Assembly (NCBI RefSeq): GCF_037861325.1
Contig: NZ_JAFELW010000006.1
Strand: one strand, 5' to 3'
Origin: Riemerella anatipestifer_F
GTDB lineage: Bacteria > Bacteroidota > Bacteroidia > Flavobacteriales > Weeksellaceae
DNA length: 64,000 nt
A program made the translations under genes and the position numbers. This document shows, in pieces, positions 1-6,014 of this stretch (its first letter is position 1; every line of letters begins with the position of its first letter). Under the pieces are notes generated by a model, which was given only the letters and a program-made list of their open reading frames with translations, did no database searches and was not told the origin of the DNA.

Positions 1-119
1 AGTATTTAAAAACAGACCGAAAAAATATACCTCTATGGCTTTATGGACTTATTGGTATTTCAATAATCCTTATTTGGGAATTTTCAAAATACGCTATTAA
101 ATCAAGATTAAAAATATAA
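1..119 (+). CDS. C-terminal end of a membrane protein (partial, prophage)
   Basis: The frame that starts at base 3 is open to a TAA stop at 117-119, so the window begins inside a gene. The 38 visible residues have a charged stretch, then one strongly hydrophobic segment (roughly residues 11-25, with WLYGLIGISIILIW), then a basic tail ending KSRLKI. It lies 10 nt upstream of the Acb2-like gene and 260 nt upstream of the endolysin, so a holin or other lysis membrane protein is plausible. One transmembrane segment does not prove that. Confidence 0.5.
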   Translation, partial: YLKTDRKNIPLWLYGLIGISIILIWEFSKYAIKSRLKI

Positions 120-129
120 TAAATAAAAT

Positions 130-369
130 ATGAATACAAAAACTTTAGGACAAAAAAGAGTAGGGGCAGAATTTAATCCTTCTAAAAATGAATTGGTAGA
201 TATAATTAAAAATAAATCTGCTGAGTTAATAGACTTGCTTGAAGGAATGAGAGAGCATGGCTCACACGCTGAAAAATCAAGTGGAGAAAAGCATAGATTA
301 ATTTCCATTGCACAAACGGAAATAGAAACGGCTTGTATGTATGCTGTTAAGTCTTGTTTTACAAATTAA
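130..369 (+). CDS. Acb2/Tad1-like small protein (candidate cyclic-nucleotide sponge)
   Basis: This is a 79-residue protein. From memory it matches the Acb2/Tad1 hairpin family: an FNPS motif at residues 15-18, a helix with AELID at 31-35, and a C-terminal helix at 58-75 reading ISIAQTEIETACMYAVKS. Known family members are phage proteins that form oligomers and sequester signal nucleotides: cyclic di- and trinucleotides of CBASS for Acb2, and ADPR-type signals of Thoeris for Tad1. The gene sits between a membrane protein and the endolysin, 10 nt before the latter, so it is probably expressed with the lysis genes. Which ligand it binds cannot be told from sequence. Many family members are uncharacterised, so anti-defence activity is inference. 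Confidence 0.65.
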   Translation: MNTKTLGQKRVGAEFNPSKNELVDIIKNKSAELIDLLEGMREHGSHAEKSSGEKHRLISIAQTEIETACMYAVKSCFTN

Positions 370-379
370 ATAAATCATA

Positions 380-874
380 ATGGATAAAATCACACTACAA
401 AGAATTGAACTTTTGCACCCGAAATTAAGGGAAGAAGCTAAAGCTATTTATAAGGAAATTTGCGAGGCTCTTACAGGGAATGCTATTTGTAGATTTACTC
501 ATACGCTCCGAACTTTCCAAGAACAAAACGACCTATACGCAATAGGTAGAACAAAAAAAGGAAAACGAGTAACTAATGCAAGAGGTGGGCAGTCTTACCA
601 TAATTACGGATTGGCTATTGATATTTGCTTATTAGTAGATAAAGACAATAACGGAACTTACGAAACAGCCGTGTGGGACACAAAAGCCGACTTTGATAAT
701 GATAAAATAGCAGATTGGCAAGAAATTGTAGCTATATTTAAACGCTATGGTTGGACTTGGGGCGGCGATTGGAGATTTACTGACCCTCCACACTTTCAAA
801 AAACTTTTGGTAAGTCTATTGCAGATTTGCAAGGGTTATATAATAGGCAAAAGACAGAATATGTAAGTTTTTAA
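380..874 (+). CDS. M15-family peptidoglycan peptidase (phage endolysin)
   Basis: This 164-residue protein is a zinc peptidase of the M15 family, like the L-alanyl-D-glutamate endopeptidases of T5 and CwlK. It would cut peptide stems of the cell wall at lysis. The zinc ligands are visible as SYHNYGLAID (His74, Asp81) and PPHFQ (His138), with the usual WGGDWRF block just before the last ligand. There is no signal peptide, so it needs a holin or similar for export. The upstream partial membrane protein is a candidate. A strong terminator follows 25 nt after the stop and closes the lysis transcript. Confidence 0.9.
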   Translation: MDKITLQRIELLHPKLREEAKAIYKEICEALTGNAICRFTHTLRTFQEQNDLYAIGRTKKGKRVTNARGGQSYHNYGLAIDICLLVDKDNNGTYETAVWDTKADFDNDKIADWQEIVAIFKRYGWTWGGDWRFTDPPHFQKTFGKSIADLQGLYNRQKTEYVSF

Positions 875-899
875 TATCGTCAAATGCAAGTAAAAACAA

Positions 900-923
900 A
901 ACCACCCTAGCGGTGGTTATTTC
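900..923 (+). terminator. Rho-independent terminator after the endolysin
   Basis: A 7-bp stem AACCACC/GGTGGTT (900-906 with 912-918) has a 5-nt loop and is followed by a T-rich stretch. It ends the lysis-gene transcript. Confidence 0.8.
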
Positions 924-1007
924 TTTCTTATCCCAAGCCTAATAACAAAATATTCATCGTTGCTTTTTCTTTTTAATTGTTAAAATTTGTTAAAAATAAT
1001 TTACAAA

Positions 1008-1039
1008 TTTGTTTATTTAAAAAATTCGTCTTATATTTG
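1008..1039 (+). promoter_or_regulatory. Bacteroidota-type promoter
   Basis: TTTG at 1008-1011, a 20-nt spacer, then TATATTTG at 1032-1039. This matches the -33/-7 consensus of Bacteroidota exactly. Transcription should begin near 1044, giving a leader of about 38 nt before the gene at 1082. Confidence 0.8.
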
Positions 1040-1081
1040 CATAAGAAAATTAAAGGTAACAACAATTAAATTTTAGAAATT

Positions 1082-1327
1082 ATGAAAGTATTTACAATTA
1101 TTAAAGACAACAAAATTGAAAGAGCAACAGAAGTTGATTTAGTAATCTTTTTAAAAAACAATGGTGTATCACACACTTACAGAACAGAAAGATGGGGTAA
1201 AGTTGAGCTAGAAGTATTAGAGAAAGACAAAGATATTGTTTTAGACTTAATTGCTTCAGGTAAAAGAATAGTAAATAGAGGTTCTTCTAATATGGTAACT
1301 TTTAGGCTAGATCACAGAAATCTTTAG
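1082..1327 (+). CDS. Small prophage protein of unknown function
   Basis: An 81-residue soluble protein, rich in Lys, Glu and Val, with no signal or membrane segment. I do not recognise a family. It has its own consensus promoter and is closed by a terminator at 1342-1363, so it is an independent single-gene unit. This is a common arrangement for moron genes or lysogen-expressed genes. It ends in TAG, which shows that TAG works as a stop in this prophage and matters for the split gene that follows. Its ERWG motif recurs in the product at 1510-1752, but no other similarity is evident. Confidence 0.7.
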   Translation: MKVFTIIKDNKIERATEVDLVIFLKNNGVSHTYRTERWGKVELEVLEKDKDIVLDLIASGKRIVNRGSSNMVTFRLDHRNL

Positions 1328-1341
1328 AAACTAAAGACAAA

Positions 1342-1363
1342 AAGCCCCTTAATTGGGGCTTAA
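1342..1363 (+). terminator. Rho-independent terminator
   Basis: Stem AAGCCCC/GGGGCTT (1342-1348 with 1355-1361), 6-nt loop. The downstream T-run is short, so termination may be partial and allow some read-through into the next gene. Confidence 0.65.
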
Positions 1364-1410
1364 TAGAAAATTAAAGGTGTGCAGTTGCACAACAATTAAA
1401 GCACAAATAT

Positions 1411-1752
1411 ATGAGTTATTTATTTGACCACAAAACACCAGAATTTCTACTGGCTGAACTGCCAATAAAAGACGGTTCTCCAAATGATAATAGACTTTAG
1501 GTCTATTGCGTGAAAGCCTTATCACTAATAGAATTTATAAACCTCAATCAAATTAAGGCTCACGGCTTGAGATTAGTCGATGAAAAAACATATAAGAATG
1601 AAAGATGGGGCGTGGCTTTCACTCAAAATAATTGCAAGCTATTAGAGCTCGATGAGCATGAAGTAATAGAGAATGCTTGGAAATTTCTAACCGATTACTT
1701 TGATTGGGAGGATAAAAATATAGGCGAAAGTTCAACATCAATACTCAACTAA
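1411..1752 (+). pseudogene. Prophage gene split by an in-frame amber codon
   Basis: An ATG at 1411 opens a 29-codon frame that ends in TAG at 1498-1500. The same frame continues, uninterrupted, to TAA at 1750-1752. With the TAG read as an amino acid (one transition from TGG, Trp) the product is a single acidic protein of about 113 residues. Alternatively the 3' part starts at GTG 1510 and makes 80 residues, with the first part acting as a leader peptide. TAG lies in the loop of a small hairpin (TAGAC 1491-1495 with GTCTA 1501-1505). Other genes here end in TAG, so global recoding is unlikely. I do not recognise the family. Confidence 0.55.
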
Positions 1753-1931
1753 TGAATGAAGTAGAAAAACTAATTCTAATAAGCGGTAAGACTGCAAAAG
1801 AATTAGCTGTAATTTTAAAAACTAAAGAAACGACAATAAGTCGTTACAAAACCAACCAAACTAAAATAACTGTGGAACGCCTAAAAGAATGGTGTCGGAT
1901 TTTAAATATAGATATTAAAAAACTTTTTTAA
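1752..1931 (+). CDS. Mini helix-turn-helix DNA-binding protein
   Basis: A 59-residue protein made almost entirely of a Cro/C1-type helix-turn-helix. Residues 12-35 contain GKTAKELAVILKTKETTISR, with recognition helix TTISRYK, followed by a third helix around VERLKEWCRIL. Its ATG overlaps the TAA of the preceding gene (TAATG), so the two are translationally coupled. Size and fold suggest a phage repressor or Cro-like regulator. The target is unknown. A strong terminator lies 4 nt after the stop. Confidence 0.75.
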   Translation: MNEVEKLILISGKTAKELAVILKTKETTISRYKTNQTKITVERLKEWCRILNIDIKKLF

Positions 1932-1934
1932 TTG

Positions 1935-1976
1935 AAAAAACCGCTAGAATTTACAAAGTTCTAGCGGTTTTTTTTG
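1935..1976 (+). terminator. Strong Rho-independent terminator
   Basis: A 15-bp perfect stem (1935-1949 with 1959-1973, core CCGCTAGAA/TTCTAGCGG) with flanking A- and T-runs. It can work in both directions and separates the regulator gene from the morphogenesis genes. Confidence 0.9.
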
Positions 1977-2002
1977 TCCTTTTTCTCGCAAAAAGGTGGG
2001 CA

Positions 2003-2010
2003 TAACTTTG
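2003..2010 (+). promoter_or_regulatory. -7 promoter element deciding the start of the next gene
   Basis: TAACTTTG matches the -7 box. No TTG lies at the usual distance, so the -33 element is weak. Because transcription would begin near 2015, the GTG at 1996 cannot be the start of the following gene and ATG 2023 is preferred. Confidence 0.5.
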
Positions 2011-2022
2011 CATAAAAAAATT

Positions 2023-2778
2023 ATGAAAGTGGTTGTGCCTAGCTCTTGGTCTGAATTATCAGACTTTCAGCAAAGGGAAATAATAAACATTATAAATGGG
2101 GTTAAAAGTAAGAATTTCACAGAGGCTTACATTAAAATAATCCAAATTTTATTATGCAAAAACAATAGCTTTTGGAGCTATTTAATAATGAGGTGGATTC
2201 TACTCCACTACCCTATCTCTGCATTTGATGAAGCAACTCAGTTTATCTTTGATAAGCCAAATATTTATAGTTTCCCAAAAATTAAAGGTCTTGTAGAACC
2301 TGCCACTAGATTGGGAGATATTACCATAGAGCAATTCTCCATTTGTGATACCTTACTCCATAGGTATTCAGAGAAAAAAGAAGAAAAAATCCTAAGACAA
2401 CTAGTAGCCTGTTTGTATCGATTTAAAACGGGGTTCAGTAAACTCAGATTAAATGAAATTGCAGATATAACAGACAAAATCTCACTAAAAGAAGCCCAGA
2501 GAATTGTTTTTATATTTTCAGCCGTGCGAATGTATATAACGGATACTTACCCCGATATCTTCCCAAAGAAAGCCAAAGAACAAGACCCTCTGAAACCTGT
2601 ATTTAGAACTAAAGAACCCTATACACCTTTCTCCCAGGTTGTGGTGATGATGGCGGCTGATGAACTTAGATTATTAGGTAATCTCAAAGATTGCCAATCT
2701 ACGCTTATTTACGACTTTCTTAATGCTTTTAGAGAATCCAAACGAATACATAAACTAAAACAAGATGCACAAAAGTAA
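2023..2778 (+). CDS. Prophage morphogenesis-region protein, unknown
   Basis: 251 residues from ATG 2023. An in-frame GTG at 1996 would add nine residues but lies upstream of the likely transcription start. The protein begins MKVVVPSSWSELSDFQQ, is helical and soluble, and has no catalytic motif that I recognise. It overlaps the next gene by 14 bp and belongs to the block before the tape measure gene. Proteins with a similar 'PxSWxxL..xQ' opening occur in Bacteroidota phages in the place where tail assembly chaperones are found, so an assembly role is reasonable inference only. Confidence 0.6.
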   Translation: MKVVVPSSWSELSDFQQREIINIINGVKSKNFTEAYIKIIQILLCKNNSFWSYLIMRWILLHYPISAFDEATQFIFDKPNIYSFPKIKGLVEPATRLGDITIEQFSICDTLLHRYSEKKEEKILRQLVACLYRFKTGFSKLRLNEIADITDKISLKEAQRIVFIFSAVRMYITDTYPDIFPKKAKEQDPLKPVFRTKEPYTPFSQVVVMMAADELRLLGNLKDCQSTLIYDFLNAFRESKRIHKLKQDAQK

Positions 2779-3271
2779 CTCTTATCTCAAGCTAAAAAAA
2801 TACTTCCAGAACCTGGTGGAGCAGTCTAATTTCTTAAACGATTTTTCTGGTTATTTCAGCCGTGAGCTGCATAATAAAGAGCAAAGTTCTAAAGGTTTAA
2901 AATCGCCCTGCTTAGCCCTGTTTGGTTACAGCTTAGGTATAGAAGGAGAAGCAATGGCATCTACCGCTGTACGAAGAGTGAGCTTTGGTATCCTCTACAA
3001 CAATGTACCTCCAGATGATTACGAAAAACAGTACGAACGGATAGACCAAGCCGAAGAACTTGCCCTTAGAGTAGTTGCTCGTATCAAACTAGATAGTAAT
3101 ACAAACGGACACCTGCTCTACAATTCCCTAATTAAAAACTCTGTAGAAGTTAGACCTATTGAGCTGGAGGGCGTTGGTATTTTTGGAGCAGAAGTGTCTT
3201 TCAATCTAAAGAACCCGCAGCATCTCAAAGTGTCCACAGACGATTGGAAAGACCTAGATAAAATTTGCTAA
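2765..3271 (+). CDS. Putative minor virion/tail completion protein
   Basis: 168 residues, overlapping the upstream gene by 14 bp, so the two are translationally coupled. The first half is mixed alpha/beta. The second half (RVVARIKLDS, then VEVRPIELEGVGIFGAEVSF) is beta-rich and resembles the beta-sandwich ending of phage tail terminator or completion proteins. That resemblance is impression, not a match I can prove. No signal peptide or membrane segment. The hicAB promoter begins 30 nt downstream. Confidence 0.55.
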   Translation: MHKSNSYLKLKKYFQNLVEQSNFLNDFSGYFSRELHNKEQSSKGLKSPCLALFGYSLGIEGEAMASTAVRRVSFGILYNNVPPDDYEKQYERIDQAEELALRVVARIKLDSNTNGHLLYNSLIKNSVEVRPIELEGVGIFGAEVSFNLKNPQHLKVSTDDWKDLDKIC

Positions 3272-3277
3272 AAAAAA

Positions 3278-3332
3278 TATAACAAAAATGTTATAAAAAA
3301 CTTGCATATAACAAAAATGTTATATATATTTG
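3278..3332 (+). promoter_or_regulatory. hicAB promoter with two palindromic operators
   Basis: Two identical palindromes TATAACA-N4-TGTTATA lie at 3278-3295 and 3307-3324, 29 bp apart centre to centre. The promoter is TTG at 3302-3304, 20 nt, TATATTTG at 3325-3332. The second palindrome fills the spacer almost exactly, so a bound protein would block RNA polymerase. HicB has a helix-turn-helix and such antitoxins normally repress their own operon, so it is the natural ligand. A lone half-site, TATAACA, lies at 3542-3548 just before hicB. Confidence 0.85.
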
Positions 3333-3336
3333 CATT

Positions 3337-3519
3337 ATGAAATCAAGTTCATTAATCAAGATGATTGAAGCAGATGGTTGGTATCTTGTAAGAGTTAAAG
3401 GTAGTCATCATCACTTCAAACATCCAGTCAAAAAAGGATTAGTTACGATTCCGCATCCTGAAAAGGATACACCAATCAAAACTGTAAAATCCATTTTGAA
3501 ACAGGCAGGGCTTAAATAG
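3337..3519 (+). CDS. hicA: HicA mRNA interferase toxin
   Basis: A 60-residue double-stranded-RNA-binding-fold toxin with the family pattern KMIEADGWYLVRVKGSHHHF. The catalytic His is His24 in GSHHHF, followed by VTIPHP and a C-terminal helix with SILKQAGLK. HicA cleaves mRNA and is neutralised by HicB. ATG 3337 is only 4 nt after the -7 box, so the transcript is expected to be nearly leaderless. Inserted within tail/assembly genes and carrying its own promoter, this module is a moron that could stabilise the prophage or block competing phages. Confidence 0.9.
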   Translation: MKSSSLIKMIEADGWYLVRVKGSHHHFKHPVKKGLVTIPHPEKDTPIKTVKSILKQAGLK

Positions 3520-3558
3520 CCCTCCTGTTAATGAACTTAATTATAACATTAAATTATT

Positions 3559-3963
3559 ATGGCTAAAGAAATTATTGTTTTTGTAGAAAAACACGAAGAT
3601 GTCTACTGGGGAACTTCTCAAAATTACGAAGGAGTTGTCAGTTCTTTTGGGTCTTCTTTTGAAGAATTAAAAGCTAATTTTGAAGAGGCTTTTGCTGATA
3701 ATTTAGAATTAGCTAAAGAACTTGGAGAAGACTATGCAGATAATTATTCAGATATAGTATTTCTTTATCAGATGGACTTATCTTCTATGTTTAACCTTGT
3801 CAAGGAGATTAAAATTTCTGCTATTGCTAAAAAAGCCGGGATAAATGAGTCTTTGGCAAGACAATACAAAACAGGTTTAGCAGCGGCATCTGTTGAGCAA
3901 GCTATGAAAATTCAAAATGCCATTCATAGTTTAGGGCAAGAGCTGCTGTCTATAAGAATATAA
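3559..3963 (+). CDS. hicB: HicB antitoxin and autorepressor
   Basis: 134 residues. The N-terminal part (about 1-75) is the degraded-RNase-H-like HicB fold, with FVEKHEDVYWGTSQNYEGV and a following helix of EELKANFEEAF type. The C-terminal part (about 88-125) is a helix-turn-helix with ISAIAKKAGINESLARQYK. It follows hicA by 39 nt and would bind both the toxin and the twin operators upstream. Toxin-before-antitoxin order is normal for this family. A terminator begins 36 nt after the stop. Confidence 0.9.
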   Translation: MAKEIIVFVEKHEDVYWGTSQNYEGVVSSFGSSFEELKANFEEAFADNLELAKELGEDYADNYSDIVFLYQMDLSSMFNLVKEIKISAIAKKAGINESLARQYKTGLAAASVEQAMKIQNAIHSLGQELLSIRI

Positions 3964-3999
3964 AACTTGATTTCAGATAAATGGCTATACAGCTGTTTC

Positions 4000-4029
4000 C
4001 CCCACCACTTTGGTGGGGTTTTTTATTTT
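4000..4029 (+). terminator. Terminator after hicAB, overlapping the next promoter
   Basis: Stem CCCCACCA/TGGTGGGG (4000-4007 with 4011-4018), 3-nt loop, T-run. The TTTG inside it (4009-4012) is 20 nt from TACCTTTA at 4033-4040, so the hairpin appears to double as the -33 region of the promoter for the gene at 4069. Confidence 0.85.
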
Positions 4030-4068
4030 TTTTACCTTTACCACGAGGAAAAAATAAACTTATAAATT

Positions 4069-4767
4069 ATGAGAAAAATTTTATTACTTACCATGATGAT
4101 GGTATTTATGGTATTTAAAGCTCAAGATGATGATATAAAAAAACTATCTGAACTAGTAGGTATTGCAAAAGATAATCCTGCAAAAAAGGACTCTGCAATT
4201 GCTGAAATTAGAATATTAAAAGCAACAACAAAAAGTAAGATTGTAGAACAATATGCTCAAAAAGCTGTTGATGCTTTTATGGAATTAACGGATTTAGAAA
4301 AAACAATTGTTAATTCAAGAGATTTATCCGAATTATCTAAAGACGATTTGAAAAATTTTAAGACCAATGAAGATAAATTTAGAAGTATTACATTTATTCA
4401 TCATAAAAGAGAAGGAGATTTTTATCCTTACTTGTCTATAAAAAATGGAGTACTTAATGCTAGATTAGTTGCTTTTTATAGTAAAAAAGATTGGATTTTT
4501 TTTGATAAAGTAATACTACTTTCGGGAGGTAAGACATATACCATTAACTTTCCAGATACCAAAAGGGAAGTTGGCTCTGGTTATGTTTATGAGTCTGGAG
4601 ATATTAGAATTTCTCCCGAATTACTTAATGAATTAAAAGAAATTATTTCAAATAATGATATTGAAATAAGATATAGCGGAGAAAGAGTATTTGATAGAAA
4701 ACTAAAAAATCAAGAAGTTATTACTTTAAGAGAAGTAATAGAACTTTACGAAAAACTGAAAAAATAG
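4069..4767 (+). CDS. Secreted protein of unknown function carried by the prophage
   Basis: 232 residues with a clear Sec signal peptide: MRKIL then a hydrophobic run to VFKAQ, cleavage likely after residue 18-20. There is no lipobox Cys, so it should be a periplasmic or secreted soluble protein. The rest is charged and helical with a beta-rich centre, and no motif is recognised. It has its own promoter and a strong terminator, unlike the tightly packed assembly genes around it. A signal peptide on a non-structural gene inside a tail module is typical of lysogenic conversion genes, which is the likeliest role. Confidence 0.7.
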   Translation: MRKILLLTMMMVFMVFKAQDDDIKKLSELVGIAKDNPAKKDSAIAEIRILKATTKSKIVEQYAQKAVDAFMELTDLEKTIVNSRDLSELSKDDLKNFKTNEDKFRSITFIHHKREGDFYPYLSIKNGVLNARLVAFYSKKDWIFFDKVILLSGGKTYTINFPDTKREVGSGYVYESGDIRISPELLNELKEIISNNDIEIRYSGERVFDRKLKNQEVITLREVIELYEKLKK

Positions 4768-4785
4768 TGTTAATCTTTTTTCCTC

Positions 4786-4822
4786 AAAAATATCCATCAA
4801 GTTTCTGATGGATATTTTTTTT
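4786..4822 (+). terminator. Strong Rho-independent terminator
   Basis: A 14-bp stem (4786-4799 with 4806-4819, core TATCCATCA/TGATGGATA), 6-nt loop and a run of T. Confidence 0.9.
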
Positions 4823-4856
4823 AATAAAATATTTTTACAATATTAAATTATTTTTA

Positions 4857-5022
4857 TACATTTGCAAAGCTAAACCAAAGAATCAGTAAAAATCTGAGTT
4901 ACTTTTTTCGTACATAAATTACGCCTCGTGCGTGTAGGTTTTCAATCTTCTGATTGTTTGGTTTAGCGACTCCCTGCACAATCGGGGTGTTTCTTTTGAA
5001 ACATTTTTAAAATAGATATAAA
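4857..5022 (+). promoter_or_regulatory. Structured leader RNA with a possible start-codon switch
   Basis: A -7 box TACATTTG at 4857-4864 puts the transcript start near 4869. That is where an 18-nt arm begins (4869-4886) which pairs at 17 of 18 positions with 4950-4967. The 63-nt interior can form small hairpins (AGTAA/TTACT; CGTA/TACG). The 3' arm is also perfectly complementary over 14 nt (4954-4967 with 5025-5038) to the start of the next gene, from the G of its ATG. A hairpin TGTTTC/GAAACA with five T follows at 4988-5008, resembling a weak terminator. This is the architecture of an attenuator, riboswitch-like leader or short RNA. I cannot name a family. Confidence 0.65.
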
Positions 5023-5304
5023 ATGCTAAACCAAACAAAAACCGCTAAAAACAGAAGATGGAGTAAGTTTTTAGCAAAACGCAGACTAGAAAAAACACAG
5101 TCTTTCATCAAGAAATTTCCAAAAGATTTTAACTTCCTAAAAGAGAACAAAGGCTGCCTAAACGCAGAGCGTCTAGACACGGGATCTTATAAAGTAAGTT
5201 TCCAATCCAAAGCAACCAACCGCACCGCTTTTGCCTATGGTAGCTCTTTTGAGCAAGCCTATTACAATATGATAAGAATGTTTAATCTAAAATATTCTGC
5301 ATAG
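5023..5304 (+). CDS. Small basic prophage protein, unknown
   Basis: 93 residues. The first half is very basic (KNRRWSKFLAKRR and more Lys), as in nucleic-acid-binding proteins. The second half looks like a small alpha/beta domain. No family recognised. Its first codons (ATGCTAAACCAAACAA) are the ones complementary to the leader's 3' arm, so its translation is the likely target of that leader. It is the first gene of a packed run: the next ATG is 1 nt after its TAG. Confidence 0.65.
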   Translation: MLNQTKTAKNRRWSKFLAKRRLEKTQSFIKKFPKDFNFLKENKGCLNAERLDTGSYKVSFQSKATNRTAFAYGSSFEQAYYNMIRMFNLKYSA

Positions 5305-5305
5305 T

Positions 5306-5647
5306 ATGGAAACTTTCGGACACGAACTCGCCATGCAACTCATGGCCATGTTTGAGCGTTGTAAATCCGACAAACGCTATATTAGTCGCATACTAGATGC
5401 CAAGAACCAAATTTTAGACGGTGGTCCTGTATTTGAAAAAGACACGGAAATCATCTCCAGATGGTTGGACGATGTTATAAAAATCACTCAGATTTGTATT
5501 ACAAATTCACAAGAATTTGGTAAATTTATATACATGCATACCAACGACGATGTATATATAAATAGTGAAGAAAGTCTTGAGCTATCTGCTCAAGAGATAA
5601 AAGTTAAGAAACTCATTTCTGAAGCAGAAAAACTCTCTAAAAAGTAA
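5306..5647 (+). CDS. Prophage protein of unknown function
   Basis: 113 residues, mostly helical and acidic, ending in a Lys/Glu-rich helix that may be a short coiled coil (QEIKVKKLISEAEKLSKK). It starts 1 nt after the preceding stop and ends 6 nt before the next gene, so it is in the leader-controlled operon. No catalytic or binding motif recognised. Position before the gp10-like gene and tape measure suggests an assembly or accessory role. Confidence 0.6.
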   Translation: METFGHELAMQLMAMFERCKSDKRYISRILDAKNQILDGGPVFEKDTEIISRWLDDVIKITQICITNSQEFGKFIYMHTNDDVYINSEESLELSAQEIKVKKLISEAEKLSKK

Positions 5648-5653
5648 AAAACT

Positions 5654-5965
5654 ATGGAAGATTATAAAGAAATCATGAAGGAGCTTTTGCTCCGCTTTTA
5701 TTCGCCTATAGGTGTTGGTGGAGGCAATAAAATACATAAAAGTACACAAGAACTTCTTTCTATGTTCAGAGGGGTTATACCATCAACCCCTATTACCGAA
5801 CACGATGTATTTGAGGTGATGAAAGATTGCTCATTTGAAATAGAGCATAAAATATTAACTCAAGATGTATGCATCTACGAAGGTGATGAGGAAAAGGGAA
5901 TTCCAGCAGAATATGACAAAGTAGAAGTAGGCAGGGTACTCCTTTGGGTACTCTATGAAGTATAA
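5654..5965 (+). CDS. Prophage protein of unknown function
   Basis: 103 residues with a GVGGGNK loop near residues 20-26 and an acidic C-terminal half. Soluble, no signal peptide and no known motif. It follows the previous gene by 6 nt and is the last gene before a terminator hairpin that begins 5 nt after its stop. The operon started at the structured leader therefore probably ends here. Confidence 0.6.
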   Translation: MEDYKEIMKELLLRFYSPIGVGGGNKIHKSTQELLSMFRGVIPSTPITEHDVFEVMKDCSFEIEHKILTQDVCIYEGDEEKGIPAEYDKVEVGRVLLWVLYEV

Positions 5966-5970
5966 AACAC

Positions 5971-6010
5971 CAGGTGTCCTTTCTTGCGAGGGACACCTGT
6001 TTTATTTTTG
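5971..6010 (+). terminator. Terminator hairpin fused to a -7 promoter box
   Basis: Stem CAGGTGTCC/GGACACCTG (5971-5979 with 5991-5999) followed by a T-rich run. The run itself contains TATTTTTG (6003-6010), a -7 box located 4 nt before ATG 6015. The same bases seem to end one transcript and begin the next. Confidence 0.8.
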
Positions 6011-6014
6011 GGTT

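Noticed and set aside
1498..1500. Amber codon read as glutamine through phage-wide TAG recoding
   Set aside because: Genes ending at 1327, 3519, 4767, 5304 and 15246 all use TAG as a normal stop.
1996..2022. GTG 1996 as start of the protein at 2023
   Set aside because: A -7 box at 2003-2010 overlaps it, so the codon would not be in the mRNA.
4869..4967. A tRNA or tmRNA piece in the structured leader
   Set aside because: No cloverleaf, anticodon stem or T-arm could be fitted. The pairing is a single long closing helix.
5955..6014. ATG 5955 as start of the gp10-like gene
   Set aside because: The first 20 codons would contain the terminator hairpin at 5971-5999. ATG 6015 is right after the -7 box.
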